Source of the DNA: Pseudoflavonifractor sp050943825
GTDB taxonomy: Bacteria > Bacillota > Clostridia > Oscillospirales > Oscillospiraceae
DNA length: 64,000 nt
Direction: 5' to 3'
Assembly (NCBI RefSeq): GCF_050943825.1
Contig: NZ_JBMNPX010000002.1
Span: 1-64,000, forward strand
Shown here piece after piece: positions 7,357 through 16,311 of this stretch (its first letter is position 1; the number at the start of each line of letters is the position of its first letter). Both the position numbers and the translations under genes were made by a program. Below the pieces are notes generated by a model that saw only the letters and a list, made by a program, of their open reading frames with translations, was not told where the DNA came from and made no database searches.

Positions 7357-9006
7357 ATGGAAGCAAACAACCAAATACTTTATGATGCAGACCTCTATCT
7401 GCGCCTGTCCCGTGAGGACGGCGACAAGGCGGAGAGTGAAAGCATCGCCGGTCAGCGGGATCTCCTGCTGTCTTTTTTAGAGAAGCACCCGGAAATCCGT
7501 CTCCACTCGATCAGGGTGGATGACGGGTATTCCGGGGTCAATTTTGACCGCCCGGACTTTATCAAAATGATGGAGTCCGTAAAAAACAAAGAAATCAACT
7601 GTATCATTGTCAAGGATTTATCCCGTTTGGGAAGAAATTTCATTGAGACGGGGAAATATGTGGAGCGCCTGTTTCCGTTCATGGGCGTTCGGTTCATAGC
7701 AGTCAATGACGGATACGACAGCGCGGAACCGAAAAAATCTTCGGATAACCTGTTGCTGCCGGTAAAAAACCTGATGAATGACGCTTACTGCCGGGACACG
7801 TCTATCAAAATCCGCAGCCAGCTTGCAATCAAACGGAAAAAGGGTGAGTGTATCGCCCCGTTTGCCGTTTATGGGTATCTGAAAGACCCGCAAAATAAGA
7901 ACCGGCTGATTGTGGACGAAATGGCGGCCAGCGTTGTACAGGATATTTTTAAGAGAAAACTGGATGGCTATTCCGCACAGGCGATTGCAGACTGGCTGAA
8001 TGAGCAGGATATACTTTCCTCCATAGAATACAAACGCTATTTGGGGAGCAGCTTTTCCAGCCCGTTCAAGAGAAACGCAAAATCCCGCTGGACAGCGGTT
8101 TCTATCCTGCGTATTTTGAAAAATCCAGTTTACATAGGAACGCTGGTGCAGGGGAAACGGAGTACGCCAAACTATAAAATTAAGAAGCAGATGGAGGTTC
8201 CAAGGGAACGGTGGGTAACGGTAGAAAACAGCCATGAGCCGATTGTCAGCAGGGAAACCTTTGATAACGTGGCAAAGATACTGTTGGCAGACACCCGCAC
8301 ATCTCCCAAGGAAGATACGGTATTTTTCCTTTCCGGGCTTGTGTACTGTGGGGACTGCGGACGGAGCATGGTGCGGAAAAACAACGCATCCGGCGCAAAA
8401 CCGTATTACTATTATATCTGCTCCGGCTATAAACAGAAAACCGGCTGTACCAGCCACAGCATCCGTGACCAGCTTTTAGAAGAAGCGGTATTATGTGCGG
8501 TGCAGGAGCATATCCGCAGCGTGCTGGATGTGGAGGAAACCCTGCAATCAATCCACAACCTCCCCTATACGACACAGGCGGTAAAGAAAACGGATGAACG
8601 CCTTGCGGCGAAACGTGAGGAAATTGAGAAGTACCAGAGACGCAAACTCCGGCTGCATGAGGATTATGCGGACGGCGTGATTTCCCGCGAGGATTACCGT
8701 GCCTTTGGGAAACGGTATGAGGACAAAATACAAGAAGCCGAGGAAGCCGTATTCAAGCTGGAGCAGGAAATTGACCGGCTGGCAAATGGCAACTCTGGCG
8801 AACAACAGTGGATTGCTTATTTTAAGGAACACCAAAACATTGACCACTTGAACCGGAAACTGGCGGTGGAATTGATTGACCGGGTTTTTGTCTATACCGG
8901 ACAGCGAATCCGGATTGAATTTAAGTTTCAGGCAGAGTATGACCGGTTGGCTGCTTTTGTAAATACGCTGCGGCAGACCCGCCCCTCTGAACAGGAGGTG
9001 GGATAA
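7357..9006 (+). CDS. Large serine recombinase 1 of triplet
   Basis: The 549-aa protein has an N-terminal catalytic domain with the nucleophile Ser in LYLRLSRED (residue about 16), the conserved DDGYSGVNFDRPDF and VKDLSRLGRN motifs, a recombinase domain, a zinc ribbon (CGDCG...ICSGYKQKTGC, about residues 335-370) and a coiled coil near 410-475. Such proteins integrate and excise elements by cutting DNA with a 2-nt stagger. It begins with AGGAG, 10 nt before ATG. Its TAA is immediately followed by the next start, giving one transcript. The 158 bp upstream contain no gene. Confidence 0.93.
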   Translation: MEANNQILYDADLYLRLSREDGDKAESESIAGQRDLLLSFLEKHPEIRLHSIRVDDGYSGVNFDRPDFIKMMESVKNKEINCIIVKDLSRLGRNFIETGKYVERLFPFMGVRFIAVNDGYDSAEPKKSSDNLLLPVKNLMNDAYCRDTSIKIRSQLAIKRKKGECIAPFAVYGYLKDPQNKNRLIVDEMAASVVQDIFKRKLDGYSAQAIADWLNEQDILSSIEYKRYLGSSFSSPFKRNAKSRWTAVSILRILKNPVYIGTLVQGKRSTPNYKIKKQMEVPRERWVTVENSHEPIVSRETFDNVAKILLADTRTSPKEDTVFFLSGLVYCGDCGRSMVRKNNASGAKPYYYYICSGYKQKTGCTSHSIRDQLLEEAVLCAVQEHIRSVLDVEETLQSIHNLPYTTQAVKKTDERLAAKREEIEKYQRRKLRLHEDYADGVISREDYRAFGKRYEDKIQEAEEAVFKLEQEIDRLANGNSGEQQWIAYFKEHQNIDHLNRKLAVELIDRVFVYTGQRIRIEFKFQAEYDRLAAFVNTLRQTRPSEQEVG

Positions 9007-10713
9007 ATGGCGAGAAAAAGCAGAATTACAGAACATCCGCCGCTTTCCCTGCTGGAACGGATTTATAAGGTTGGCCTTTATGTCCGTCTTTCCGTGCTGG
9101 ACAGCGGCAAAAAGGACAGTGACACCGTAGAAACACAGGAAGCAATCCTGCGTCAGTTCATAGAGGGAAAGCCGTATTTCTCCCTCGTTTCAGTATACGT
9201 TGACAACGGACAGACCGGGGTAAACTTTGAAAGGGACGAATTTGAGCGTCTCCTTGAAGATGTCCGCAGCGGCCGCGTGGACTGCATTATTGTAAAAGAC
9301 CTTTCCCGATTTGGCAGGAATTATATTGAAACCGGCGAATACTTAGAAAAAGTATTCCCCTTCATGGGAGTACGGTTTATTGCCATCAATGACCGTTATG
9401 ACAGCATTGATCCATCCACTTCCGACAGCCTGACCATGCACCTGAAGAATCTGGTCAATGACGTTTACGCCCGTGATATATCCCACAAAATCTGCCCGGT
9501 ACTCCGTGCAAAGCAGGAACGGGGGGAATTTATAGGGGCGTGGGCGGCTTATGGTTATTTGAAGTCCGCAGAGGATAAGCACCGCCTTGTGGTGGATGAA
9601 GAAACCGCCCCTGTGGTTCGTGATATTTTTCTATGGCGGGCTATGGGCAAGAGTTTTCAGGAGATTGCTAAAATGCTGCGGGAGAGGAATATCCCCTCAC
9701 CGAGCCAGTACCGCTTTTCAAAAGGGCTGGTAAAAGACGGGCGGCTGGCGCAGGTTCCATGGAAAATTGCAACGGTTAAGCAGCTATTGTCTAATGAAGT
9801 GTATTTAGGGCATATGGTTCAGGGGCGCAAGCAGGAAGCCCTATGGAAAGGGCAAAAGCAGTCACGGGTTCCTAAGAATCAGTGGGTTATCGTAAAAAAC
9901 ACCCATGAGGCGATAGTGGAGGAAGAACTGTTTTATGCCGTGCAGGAAATGAACCGGCAGGCAAACGAACAATATTGGGAAAAGAAAAAGCGGTTTGACC
10001 ATATCCAGAATACCGAAAATATCCTGAAAGGGCTTGTGTACTGTGGGAATTGCGGCACAAAGCTGACCCGGTACAAGAATGTCCGGGAGAATAAGCACAA
10101 AGAGCCTAAATTCCATGTCTGGTATAATTATATCTGCCCGGTACACGCTACCTCGGCTGATCTTTGTTCTTTTATCAGCATACCGGAGCAGGACTTACTT
10201 GCTTTGGTTTATGATGTAATAAGAGTACAGTTTTTAGCGGCGCTGGATATGGATAAGCTGATGAAAAAGTCACGGTTCCGCAGCACGGCATCGGCAGAGA
10301 AAAGAAAGCTGGAACAGCAAATCGCACAGGCAAAGTTAAGCCTTGAGAGTATCAGGCGGCACGAGGAAACACTTTACGATGATTACTCGGAGCAGCTCAT
10401 GTCGGAGAGAGACTATCTATATGCGCAGAACCGTTATCAGGAACAGGCAAAATCGCTTCGTCAGCAGATTGGGGAGCTGGAGGAACAGCAGCGGGTACAT
10501 AGTCAGGAAAAAACGGGAGAAAACCCGTGGCTGAAAGCATTTCTGCAATTTCAAAGTGAACCGTTACTGACCCGGCCCATGGCGCTGGAACTGATTGACA
10601 GCGTGGTGGTGTACAGCAAGACCCGCATTGCCGTGAATTTACGCTTTCAGGAGGAATATCAAAGGCTGTTAGAGTTGGTAATGCCACAGTACGAGGTGGC
10701 CGCCAATGAATGA
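9007..10713 (+). CDS. Large serine recombinase 2 of triplet
   Basis: The 568-aa protein starts at the base after the stop of recombinase 1; the ribosome-binding site AGGAGGTGG lies in the upstream gene. Catalytic Ser is in LYVRLSVLDSG, followed by VDNGQTGVNFERDEFE, VKDLSRFGRN and a zinc ribbon (CGNCGTKL...CPVHATSADLC). A coiled coil spans about residues 430-500. It overlaps the next recombinase by 8 nt (start within AATGAATGA). All key residues are present, so it looks functional. Confidence 0.93.
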   Translation: MARKSRITEHPPLSLLERIYKVGLYVRLSVLDSGKKDSDTVETQEAILRQFIEGKPYFSLVSVYVDNGQTGVNFERDEFERLLEDVRSGRVDCIIVKDLSRFGRNYIETGEYLEKVFPFMGVRFIAINDRYDSIDPSTSDSLTMHLKNLVNDVYARDISHKICPVLRAKQERGEFIGAWAAYGYLKSAEDKHRLVVDEETAPVVRDIFLWRAMGKSFQEIAKMLRERNIPSPSQYRFSKGLVKDGRLAQVPWKIATVKQLLSNEVYLGHMVQGRKQEALWKGQKQSRVPKNQWVIVKNTHEAIVEEELFYAVQEMNRQANEQYWEKKKRFDHIQNTENILKGLVYCGNCGTKLTRYKNVRENKHKEPKFHVWYNYICPVHATSADLCSFISIPEQDLLALVYDVIRVQFLAALDMDKLMKKSRFRSTASAEKRKLEQQIAQAKLSLESIRRHEETLYDDYSEQLMSERDYLYAQNRYQEQAKSLRQQIGELEEQQRVHSQEKTGENPWLKAFLQFQSEPLLTRPMALELIDSVVVYSKTRIAVNLRFQEEYQRLLELVMPQYEVAANE

Positions 10714-12298
10714 AACCATGGTAGTTGTGCTTTATCTGCGGCTGTCTGTGGAGGATTATGACGCCCGGATCGGAGAGCAGGACGAAAGCAACAGCATTAC
10801 CGCACAGCGGAATATTTTACGGGATTTTGTTGCAGGACGTGAGGAATTTCAGGGCTGCGAAATCATAGAACTTTGCGATGACGGATACTCTGGTACAAAT
10901 CTCCATCGTCCTCAAATTCAGAAACTGCTGGAAATGGCAAAGGCGAAAACCGTGGATTGTATTATTGTAAAGGACTTTTCCCGGTTTGGCCGTGATTATC
11001 TGACCGTAAGCGACTATGTGGATCAGATATTCCCGTTTTTGGGAGTCCGCTTTATTTCCATCAATGACGGTTACGACAGTGCGGACTATAACGGCATGAC
11101 CAGCGGCGTGGATATGGCGTTTCGGAATGTGGTGTATGCCTATTACAGCAAGGATATTTCCGAGAAAGTCAGAAGCGGGAAAAGAATCAGGGCGGAAAAG
11201 GGCAAATATTTAAGCCCATTCGCCCCAATCGGATACCGGAAAGATGAAAAGGATAAGAACCACCTCGTCATTGATGAAGCATCTGCCGGGATTGTCCGGC
11301 GTATTTACCGTCTGGCAGGCATGGGCATGAGCGTGATACAGATTACCCAACTGCTGAATGCGGAAAAAGTTCCCACCCCCAGCACTTTAAAAAATGAGCA
11401 GGGGCTTCGGCATAAATGGTGGGATGGAATCGGCGGAGAAAAGCAGTGGTTTGACGAGACAATTGTCCGCATACTACGGGATGAACGCTATCTTGGGAAG
11501 AACATTTATGGCAGGCGCTACCGCCCGGAGGTGGGAAACCACAAGACAAAAAAGAGCGGGAAAGACAACTGGATTATTGTAGAGGACTGCCATGAACCAC
11601 TGGTGACGCCGGAAGAATTTCAGGCGGCTAAAGATATGCTGAAAGAGTATGTGGAGAAAGATGCCCCCGCTTTACAGCCGCATCTTTTCAGCGGAAAATT
11701 GCGCTGTGGGGTATGCCATTACGCTTTAACGCGAAAAAAAACTCCGACGCCAAGGTATTCCTGCACGACACGATACCGTACCTCTGGTTTTGACTGCATG
11801 AAAGGGCATATCAAAGAGACAGATTTAGCAGAAGTGGTTTTTCAGGCCATCCTTTTATACTGCCAAACACTTTTGGATAAGCAGAAACGGGTAAAAAAAG
11901 CGGCAAGAGTTGAGAGTGTCCCCAATCTGCAAAAGCAAGTGGAGGAATACCAGTCAGCGGTTATGGGCTATGAGGAACGAAAAGCACTCCTGTATGACAG
12001 CAAGCTGGACGGTGCAATCAGTAAGGAACAGTATATTGTAAAGAGGGATGAGCTTTCCGCACAGCAGGAGGATTTAGAGCAGAAGATTGAGGAAATGAAT
12101 GCGAAAATCAAACTCTTAAAGCAACAGCAGAACGGCGATACCCCACAGATCGAGGTGTTTGAAACGTATCTTTCCAGCGACTGCCTGACCCGTGAAATGG
12201 TTGAGGTGTTCGTGGATTGTATCTATGTCCATAGTGATAGGTCAATTCATATTGATTGGCTTTTTGACGAGAAAGGATTCCGAAATGAACAGAAATGA
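10706..12298 (+). CDS. Large serine recombinase 3 of triplet
   Basis: The 530-aa protein has catalytic Ser in LYLRLSVEDYD, CDDGYSGTNLHRPQ, VKDFSRFGRD, a zinc ribbon (CGVCHYAL...SCTTRYRTSGFDC) and a C-terminal coiled coil (about residues 405-480). The three recombinases are clearly divergent from one another, so they are not recent duplicates. Triplets of serine integrases are known on some streptococcal ICEs, where they act together. Its end overlaps the short recombinase-like gene by 14 nt. Confidence 0.92.
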   Translation: MNETMVVVLYLRLSVEDYDARIGEQDESNSITAQRNILRDFVAGREEFQGCEIIELCDDGYSGTNLHRPQIQKLLEMAKAKTVDCIIVKDFSRFGRDYLTVSDYVDQIFPFLGVRFISINDGYDSADYNGMTSGVDMAFRNVVYAYYSKDISEKVRSGKRIRAEKGKYLSPFAPIGYRKDEKDKNHLVIDEASAGIVRRIYRLAGMGMSVIQITQLLNAEKVPTPSTLKNEQGLRHKWWDGIGGEKQWFDETIVRILRDERYLGKNIYGRRYRPEVGNHKTKKSGKDNWIIVEDCHEPLVTPEEFQAAKDMLKEYVEKDAPALQPHLFSGKLRCGVCHYALTRKKTPTPRYSCTTRYRTSGFDCMKGHIKETDLAEVVFQAILLYCQTLLDKQKRVKKAARVESVPNLQKQVEEYQSAVMGYEERKALLYDSKLDGAISKEQYIVKRDELSAQQEDLEQKIEEMNAKIKLLKQQQNGDTPQIEVFETYLSSDCLTREMVEVFVDCIYVHSDRSIHIDWLFDEKGFRNEQK

Positions 12299-12662
12299 AA
12301 AGGTATGGTTATACTGCCGGGTGGCGCGGGACGATAAAACGGCGTTGGAGAATCAGGAAAAAAGACTGATTGATTTTGCGGAAAGAAAGGGTTATGCAAT
12401 AGCCGGTGTGTCTAAAGATACAGGCTCCGGGCTGACCATGGAACGTCCGGGGTGGAAAGAGGTTGAGCAGGCCATTACCGCACATCAAGTCGGAGCGGTT
12501 TTAGCAATCAACAGTAGCAGGATTGCCCGGAATACGGTTGAACTTCTTGCGTGCGCAGAAAGGCTTCACCGGCAAGGTGTACAACTGGTAACTGAATCTG
12601 ATGGAAACATAGGAAAAATGCGCGTAGCCATGTATATGAGACTGGCACAGGAAGAAAGCTAA
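12285..12662 (+). CDS. Short serine-recombinase-fold protein without the catalytic serine
   Basis: The 125-aa product is a resolvase N-terminal domain only: LENQEKRLIDFAERKGY, the loop SGLTMERPGWKEVEQ and LAINSSRIARN all match the fold. The position of the nucleophile is Ala (YCRVARDD instead of the usual R-[LV]-S), so it should not cut DNA. There is no zinc ribbon or DNA-binding tail. Its start lies within the end of recombinase 3 (14-nt overlap), so it is translationally coupled. It may join the recombinase complex as a directionality or regulatory subunit; that is inference. Confidence 0.8.
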   Translation: MNRNEKVWLYCRVARDDKTALENQEKRLIDFAERKGYAIAGVSKDTGSGLTMERPGWKEVEQAITAHQVGAVLAINSSRIARNTVELLACAERLHRQGVQLVTESDGNIGKMRVAMYMRLAQEES

Positions 12663-12665
12663 ATC

Positions 12666-12708
12666 GAAAGAGCAGGCCGCTGGATTGTTGCCAGCCGCCT
12701 GCTCTTTC
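12666..12708 (+). terminator. Terminator of the recombinase operon
   Basis: GAAAGAGCAGGCCGCTGG pairs with CCAGCCGCCTGCTCTTTC with one mismatch and a short loop. It begins 4 nt after the stop of the short recombinase gene and ends about 57 bp before the element boundary. Confidence 0.75.
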
Positions 12709-12765
12709 TGCGTTTCGGCAAAATATTTTAAAAAACTTCAACTTTTTTTACGTCCTTACTTGACA

Positions 12766-14253
12766 CTATCAGATGACGGCTGGAGCGGCACGAATTTTGA
12801 CCGCCCCAGCTTCCAGCGGATGATCGCCGACATTGAGGCGAAGAAGGTCAATATGGTCATCACCAAGGACCTCTCCCGCCTGGGCCGTGACTACATCATG
12901 ACCGGCCACTACATGGAGCGGTACTTCCCGGAGCACCGGGTGCGGTACATCTCCCTGCTGGACGGCATCGACACCGGCGTGGACTCCACCGCCAACGACA
13001 TCACGCCCTTCCGGGCCATCATGAACGATATGTACGCCAAGGACATCTCCAAGAAGATTAAGAGCGTCAAGCGGGATAAGCAGCGGAAGGGGGAGTTCAT
13101 CGGCGGCAAGCCGGTGTACGGCTACAAGATGCACCCCACGGAGAAAAACAAAATCGTCATTGACGAGGAAGTGGCTCCCATTGTGCGGCGGATCTTCGCC
13201 CTGGCCCTGGGTGGCATGAGCTGCCGGAACATCGCGGTGCTCCTCAACCGGGAGGGGATACCTACCCCGGCCACCTACGCCAATCTGCCGGTGGCAAAGC
13301 CAGGCCCCTACACCGGATTGTGGAGCAGCGAGCGCATCTCCGAGATGCTGCAGAACGAGACCTACATCGGCAATATGGTGCAGGGGCGCAGCGTGAAAAT
13401 CAGCTACAAGTCCAAGAAGTGCCTGAAGCAGGACCCGGCCAACTGGGTGGTGGTGGAGGGCACCCACGAGCCCCTGGTGGACGCGGAGTCCTTCCACAGA
13501 GTGCGGATGCTGCTCAACAGCCGCAAGCACACCAGAAGCCGGACCTACGACTTCCTCCTCAAGGGCCTGATCTTCTGCCACGAGTGCGGCTATCCGCTGG
13601 CGGTCATCAACCGGAAGAATACTAGGGGAGAGGACGTGCTCTACTTCGTCTGCCGGACCTACCAGCGGTTCACCAAGGCGGGGGTGTGTACCTGCCACTC
13701 CATCAAGGAGAAGACGGTGACCGACGCGGTAATCGCCAGAGTGCAGAAGGTGTGCCGGGGCTTTCTGAACCCCGAGGAGCTGCTGCCCATGGCGCGGGAG
13801 GCGGTAGAGGAGGCCAGGAAGCAGAGCAGCCTGGAGGCGGAACTCCAGGCCCTTCAATCCAGAATCGACAGCCTCACCGCCAGCATGGACCGGGTGTACG
13901 CCGACCGGCTCAGCGGCCTGCTGCCCGAGGAGGACTTTCAGCGGCTCTTCAACCGGTTGAAGCTGGATCGCAAGCTGCTGGAAGAGCGGCGGCAGGAGAT
14001 GGAGCTGCAGAAAAAGAGCCCGGTCACTGTGGATGACCGGGCGAGAGAACTGGTGGAGCGGTTTATCCAGACCGCGGGAGAGAGCCGGGAACTGCTGGTG
14101 AGCCTCATCGAGCGGGTGGAGCTCACCGAGGACAAGGAAATCATCATCAAGTTCCGTTTCGCCCAGCTGGACGAAGTGGCCCAAAGCCAGCAGTTGCAAG
14201 GGTTTGCGCCGTCTGAAGCGGCGCCGTTTTTCACCGGCGAATGCTTGCATTAG
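12766..14253 (+). pseudogene. Large serine recombinase missing its catalytic N-terminus
   Basis: The reading frame begins abruptly at DDGWSGTNFDRPSF, a motif that normally lies about 60 residues into these proteins; the N-terminal part with the nucleophile Ser is absent. From there the gene is intact: TKDLSRLGRDYIMTG, recombinase domain, zinc ribbon (CHECGYPL...CRTYQRFTKAGVC) and C-terminal coiled coil. Codon use is GC-rich and host-like, unlike the four recombinase genes just upstream. An ATG at 12685 fuses in frame but lies in the element's terminator tail and cannot supply the active site. The missing 5' part should lie at the left end of the element. After the stop, the same frame stays open to 14319 (ending RIEKKALQKLEQAMG), possibly a further remnant. 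Confidence 0.85.
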
Positions 14254-14332
14254 TTCAGGCGGAATGTATCCCGCATTGAGAAAAAAGCGCTGCAGAAGCT
14301 GGAGCAGGCCATGGGATAAAAAGAGAAAGAAG

Positions 14333-14956
14333 CTATACCTCCAGCGATTTCTGCAACTCATTTACCAGGCGGCACAGGTGAAAACCGTCGCACACCGCAT
14401 GATGTACCTGTACCGCCAGAGGCAGCAGTGTCCTGCCGTTTTCCTCATAGAACCGTCCCATAGTGAAGATGGGCGGCAGATAGTCGTAGCCCTTCTGCAG
14501 ATTCAGATTGAACCCCTCGAAGGTGGCCCAGGGAATCATGGATACCGGGAAGGTGTTGGCAGGGGTATCGGGGCGGGACAGTATGCCCGGACGGCTACCA
14601 TAGTCGGCCATATCCTTCTCCCAGGCGGCGCAGAATTCTGCATAATCAGAGGTGTAGGCGGTCCACAGGTTGGAGAAGGTTTCGGTGTCTTTATGAAAAA
14701 TGGTGTAGCATGGATGGACCAGGTCATAAAAGCCCGGCGCCCCGTCCTCATCCAGGGCCATGCGGAACTCCTGATGCCGGTTTACCACGGTGGAAAGACC
14801 GTACAGCAGCGAGGGGTACAGCTTTTTCCGGCTTTGCCGGAGCCGTGTGATGTCCAGCTTGAACACCGCGCTGTAAGTGCAGGGAACCTGGGTGAAATAG
14901 TGGTTGAAGTATTCCCTCCGGGGCCAGGTCTCCAGGTCGATTTTGGTAAAGGTCAT
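14333..14956 (-). CDS. cat: Type A chloramphenicol O-acetyltransferase-like protein
   Basis: The 207-aa product matches classical CAT enzymes along its length: FTKIDLETWPRREYFNHY at the N-terminus, the structural segment FPVSMIPWATFEGFNLN with the conserved Ser, and the active-site motif VQVHHAVCDGFH containing the catalytic His. The usual length is 207-220 aa. It transfers an acetyl group from acetyl-CoA to chloramphenicol; whether this variant gives resistance cannot be told from sequence. It overlaps the upstream flavoprotein gene by 4 nt and is the last gene of a PadR-flavoprotein-CAT operon next to a mobile-element remnant. Confidence 0.88.
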   Translation of the reverse strand: MTFTKIDLETWPRREYFNHYFTQVPCTYSAVFKLDITRLRQSRKKLYPSLLYGLSTVVNRHQEFRMALDEDGAPGFYDLVHPCYTIFHKDTETFSNLWTAYTSDYAEFCAAWEKDMADYGSRPGILSRPDTPANTFPVSMIPWATFEGFNLNLQKGYDYLPPIFTMGRFYEENGRTLLPLAVQVHHAVCDGFHLCRLVNELQKSLEV

Positions 14957-16311
14957 TGTACGCTCCCTCCCTGCACTTGCTCCACTACCTTCCGATAGGG
15001 TCCTACCATAGCCTCAGTCATTTTCCCTTTGGCCTGCTTCTGGATGGACGGGACAGCGAGAAGCGCCCCTACAAGACGCATCTGCCAGATACGCTTTTTC
15101 TGCTTCTGGGGGAAGTCGTAGATGCCGTGGGCCTTGTAGAATTTATGATCTGCCTTCATCAGACCCTGCATCATGTAGATCAGATCACGGAAAATCTTCA
15201 TGCCGCCCACGCCGTAGAAATTGGCAGGCCGGGTGAGGCGCTTTTCCATGGCAAAGGTCAGGTTCTCCGCCAGAGACCGGATATCCGCAGCGGTATCATT
15301 CTCGTCAGTGGCAACCCCGCACAGGTAATTGCCGCCTACCTCGGCACGGCCCTCCACAATCATGCGCAGGTTGGATTCGTACCGGTAAGGGCCGCTGATC
15401 AGATAGGCAATGGGGGTGCCGTGGGTGACGGTGCGGTGGCCGTTGCAGAACTGCCGGTCGTCAAAGCATTTGAAGCTGGAATGGGTATAGTGGTCGGAGA
15501 TGGTGAAGGCGTACACAAAGCCGTCGGCCGTCTGGATGGTATTGCGCAGGAACTGGTCAAAGCCGTCCTTATAGACACACGTCCCGGTGACGGCACAGCC
15601 GAAGCAGCCCAGACACCCGCCGTCAAAGGGGAACTCCCGCAGGTTGACCACCCGGCTCTCATAGGGCAGAGCGGCACGGAAGTCGGCGATCATGTTTTTG
15701 AGGTTCTCATCGCCAGCGGCACAGTTGGTCACGATGACCACATCCTTGCCCTGACGCCTGGGCCCGGCGGACAAGACGGGGTGGTAGACGGATTTTTCCG
15801 GGGCCGGAGCCGTCACAGGCGGCGTAACGAACAGACCGTGCTCACAGGAGAACATCAGCTGGTCAAAGAAGTCACGGGCCTCCTTCTGGCCCTGGGGGCA
15901 CAACAGGTCCTCCATGTCGGCGGACAGCCCGCGCACCACCTTCATGCCCAGGTCAAAGCAGTTTTCCTCCACATAGCGGTGGGCGGTCACGTCGTAGAAG
16001 TGCTTGGAGGTGGTGATCTGGCTGGCAAATTTACCGGACAGGTCCACACCATCCTCCTTCACCAGCTCGATGAAGCGGTGCAGCTGATAGGGGGCGATAA
16101 AAGTATAGACCGGGTAGCAGAACAGCACCAGCTCTGCCTGCTCCAGCTCCGCGCGCGCCGGAGTAAAATCCTTTTCATAGGCTTTGATGCGCTGCCCAAC
16201 CGGCAGGAAGGTAAATGTATGCTCCGGGTGCAGGGCCTGCAAATAGAGGGCTGTGTGGACGGTGGCAGAGTTTTTACCCTTGGGGCTGGCGTTCAGAACG
16301 AGAATTTTCAT
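14953..16311 (-). CDS. Double flavodoxin-fold NAD(P)H-dependent oxidoreductase
   Basis: The 452-aa product has two related halves. The N-terminal half is a flavodoxin-like/NADPH-FMN reductase domain (MKILVLNASPKGKNS phosphate loop, FCYPVYTFIAP). The second half starts near residue 190 (KDVVIVTNCAAGDENLKNM) with a Cys cluster (GGCLGCFGCAVTGTC) like that of iron-sulfur flavoproteins. It probably binds FMN and possibly an Fe-S cluster and reduces small molecules such as quinones or nitro compounds. It overlaps PadR and CAT genes by 4 nt each. Combination with CAT and a PadR regulator suggests a xenobiotic-response cassette; this is inference. Confidence 0.8.
   Translation of the reverse strand: MKILVLNASPKGKNSATVHTALYLQALHPEHTFTFLPVGQRIKAYEKDFTPARAELEQAELVLFCYPVYTFIAPYQLHRFIELVKEDGVDLSGKFASQITTSKHFYDVTAHRYVEENCFDLGMKVVRGLSADMEDLLCPQGQKEARDFFDQLMFSCEHGLFVTPPVTAPAPEKSVYHPVLSAGPRRQGKDVVIVTNCAAGDENLKNMIADFRAALPYESRVVNLREFPFDGGCLGCFGCAVTGTCVYKDGFDQFLRNTIQTADGFVYAFTISDHYTHSSFKCFDDRQFCNGHRTVTHGTPIAYLISGPYRYESNLRMIVEGRAEVGGNYLCGVATDENDTAADIRSLAENLTFAMEKRLTRPANFYGVGGMKIFRDLIYMMQGLMKADHKFYKAHGIYDFPQKQKKRIWQMRLVGALLAVPSIQKQAKGKMTEAMVGPYRKVVEQVQGGSVQ

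Larger units (their letters stand above)
1..12765. mobile_element. Right-hand part of an integrated element (probable ICE) with a serine recombinase triplet
   Basis: Genes in this stretch are visibly AT-richer than the host genes that follow. They include types common on Firmicute conjugative elements: an orphan response regulator, a short sigma-like protein, a DinG-like helicase, a DUF6870-type protein and three consecutive large serine recombinases at the right end. The right boundary is placed where the sequence abruptly becomes a GC-rich recombinase reading frame lacking its N-terminus (about 12,765). The left end and any conjugation genes lie outside the window, so calling it an ICE rather than a mobilizable element is inference. 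Confidence 0.75.

Noticed and set aside
12685..14253. Reading the truncated recombinase as an intact gene from ATG 12685
   Set aside because: The added N-terminal 30 residues derive from terminator and junction DNA and lack the catalytic Ser region; start has no ribosome site.
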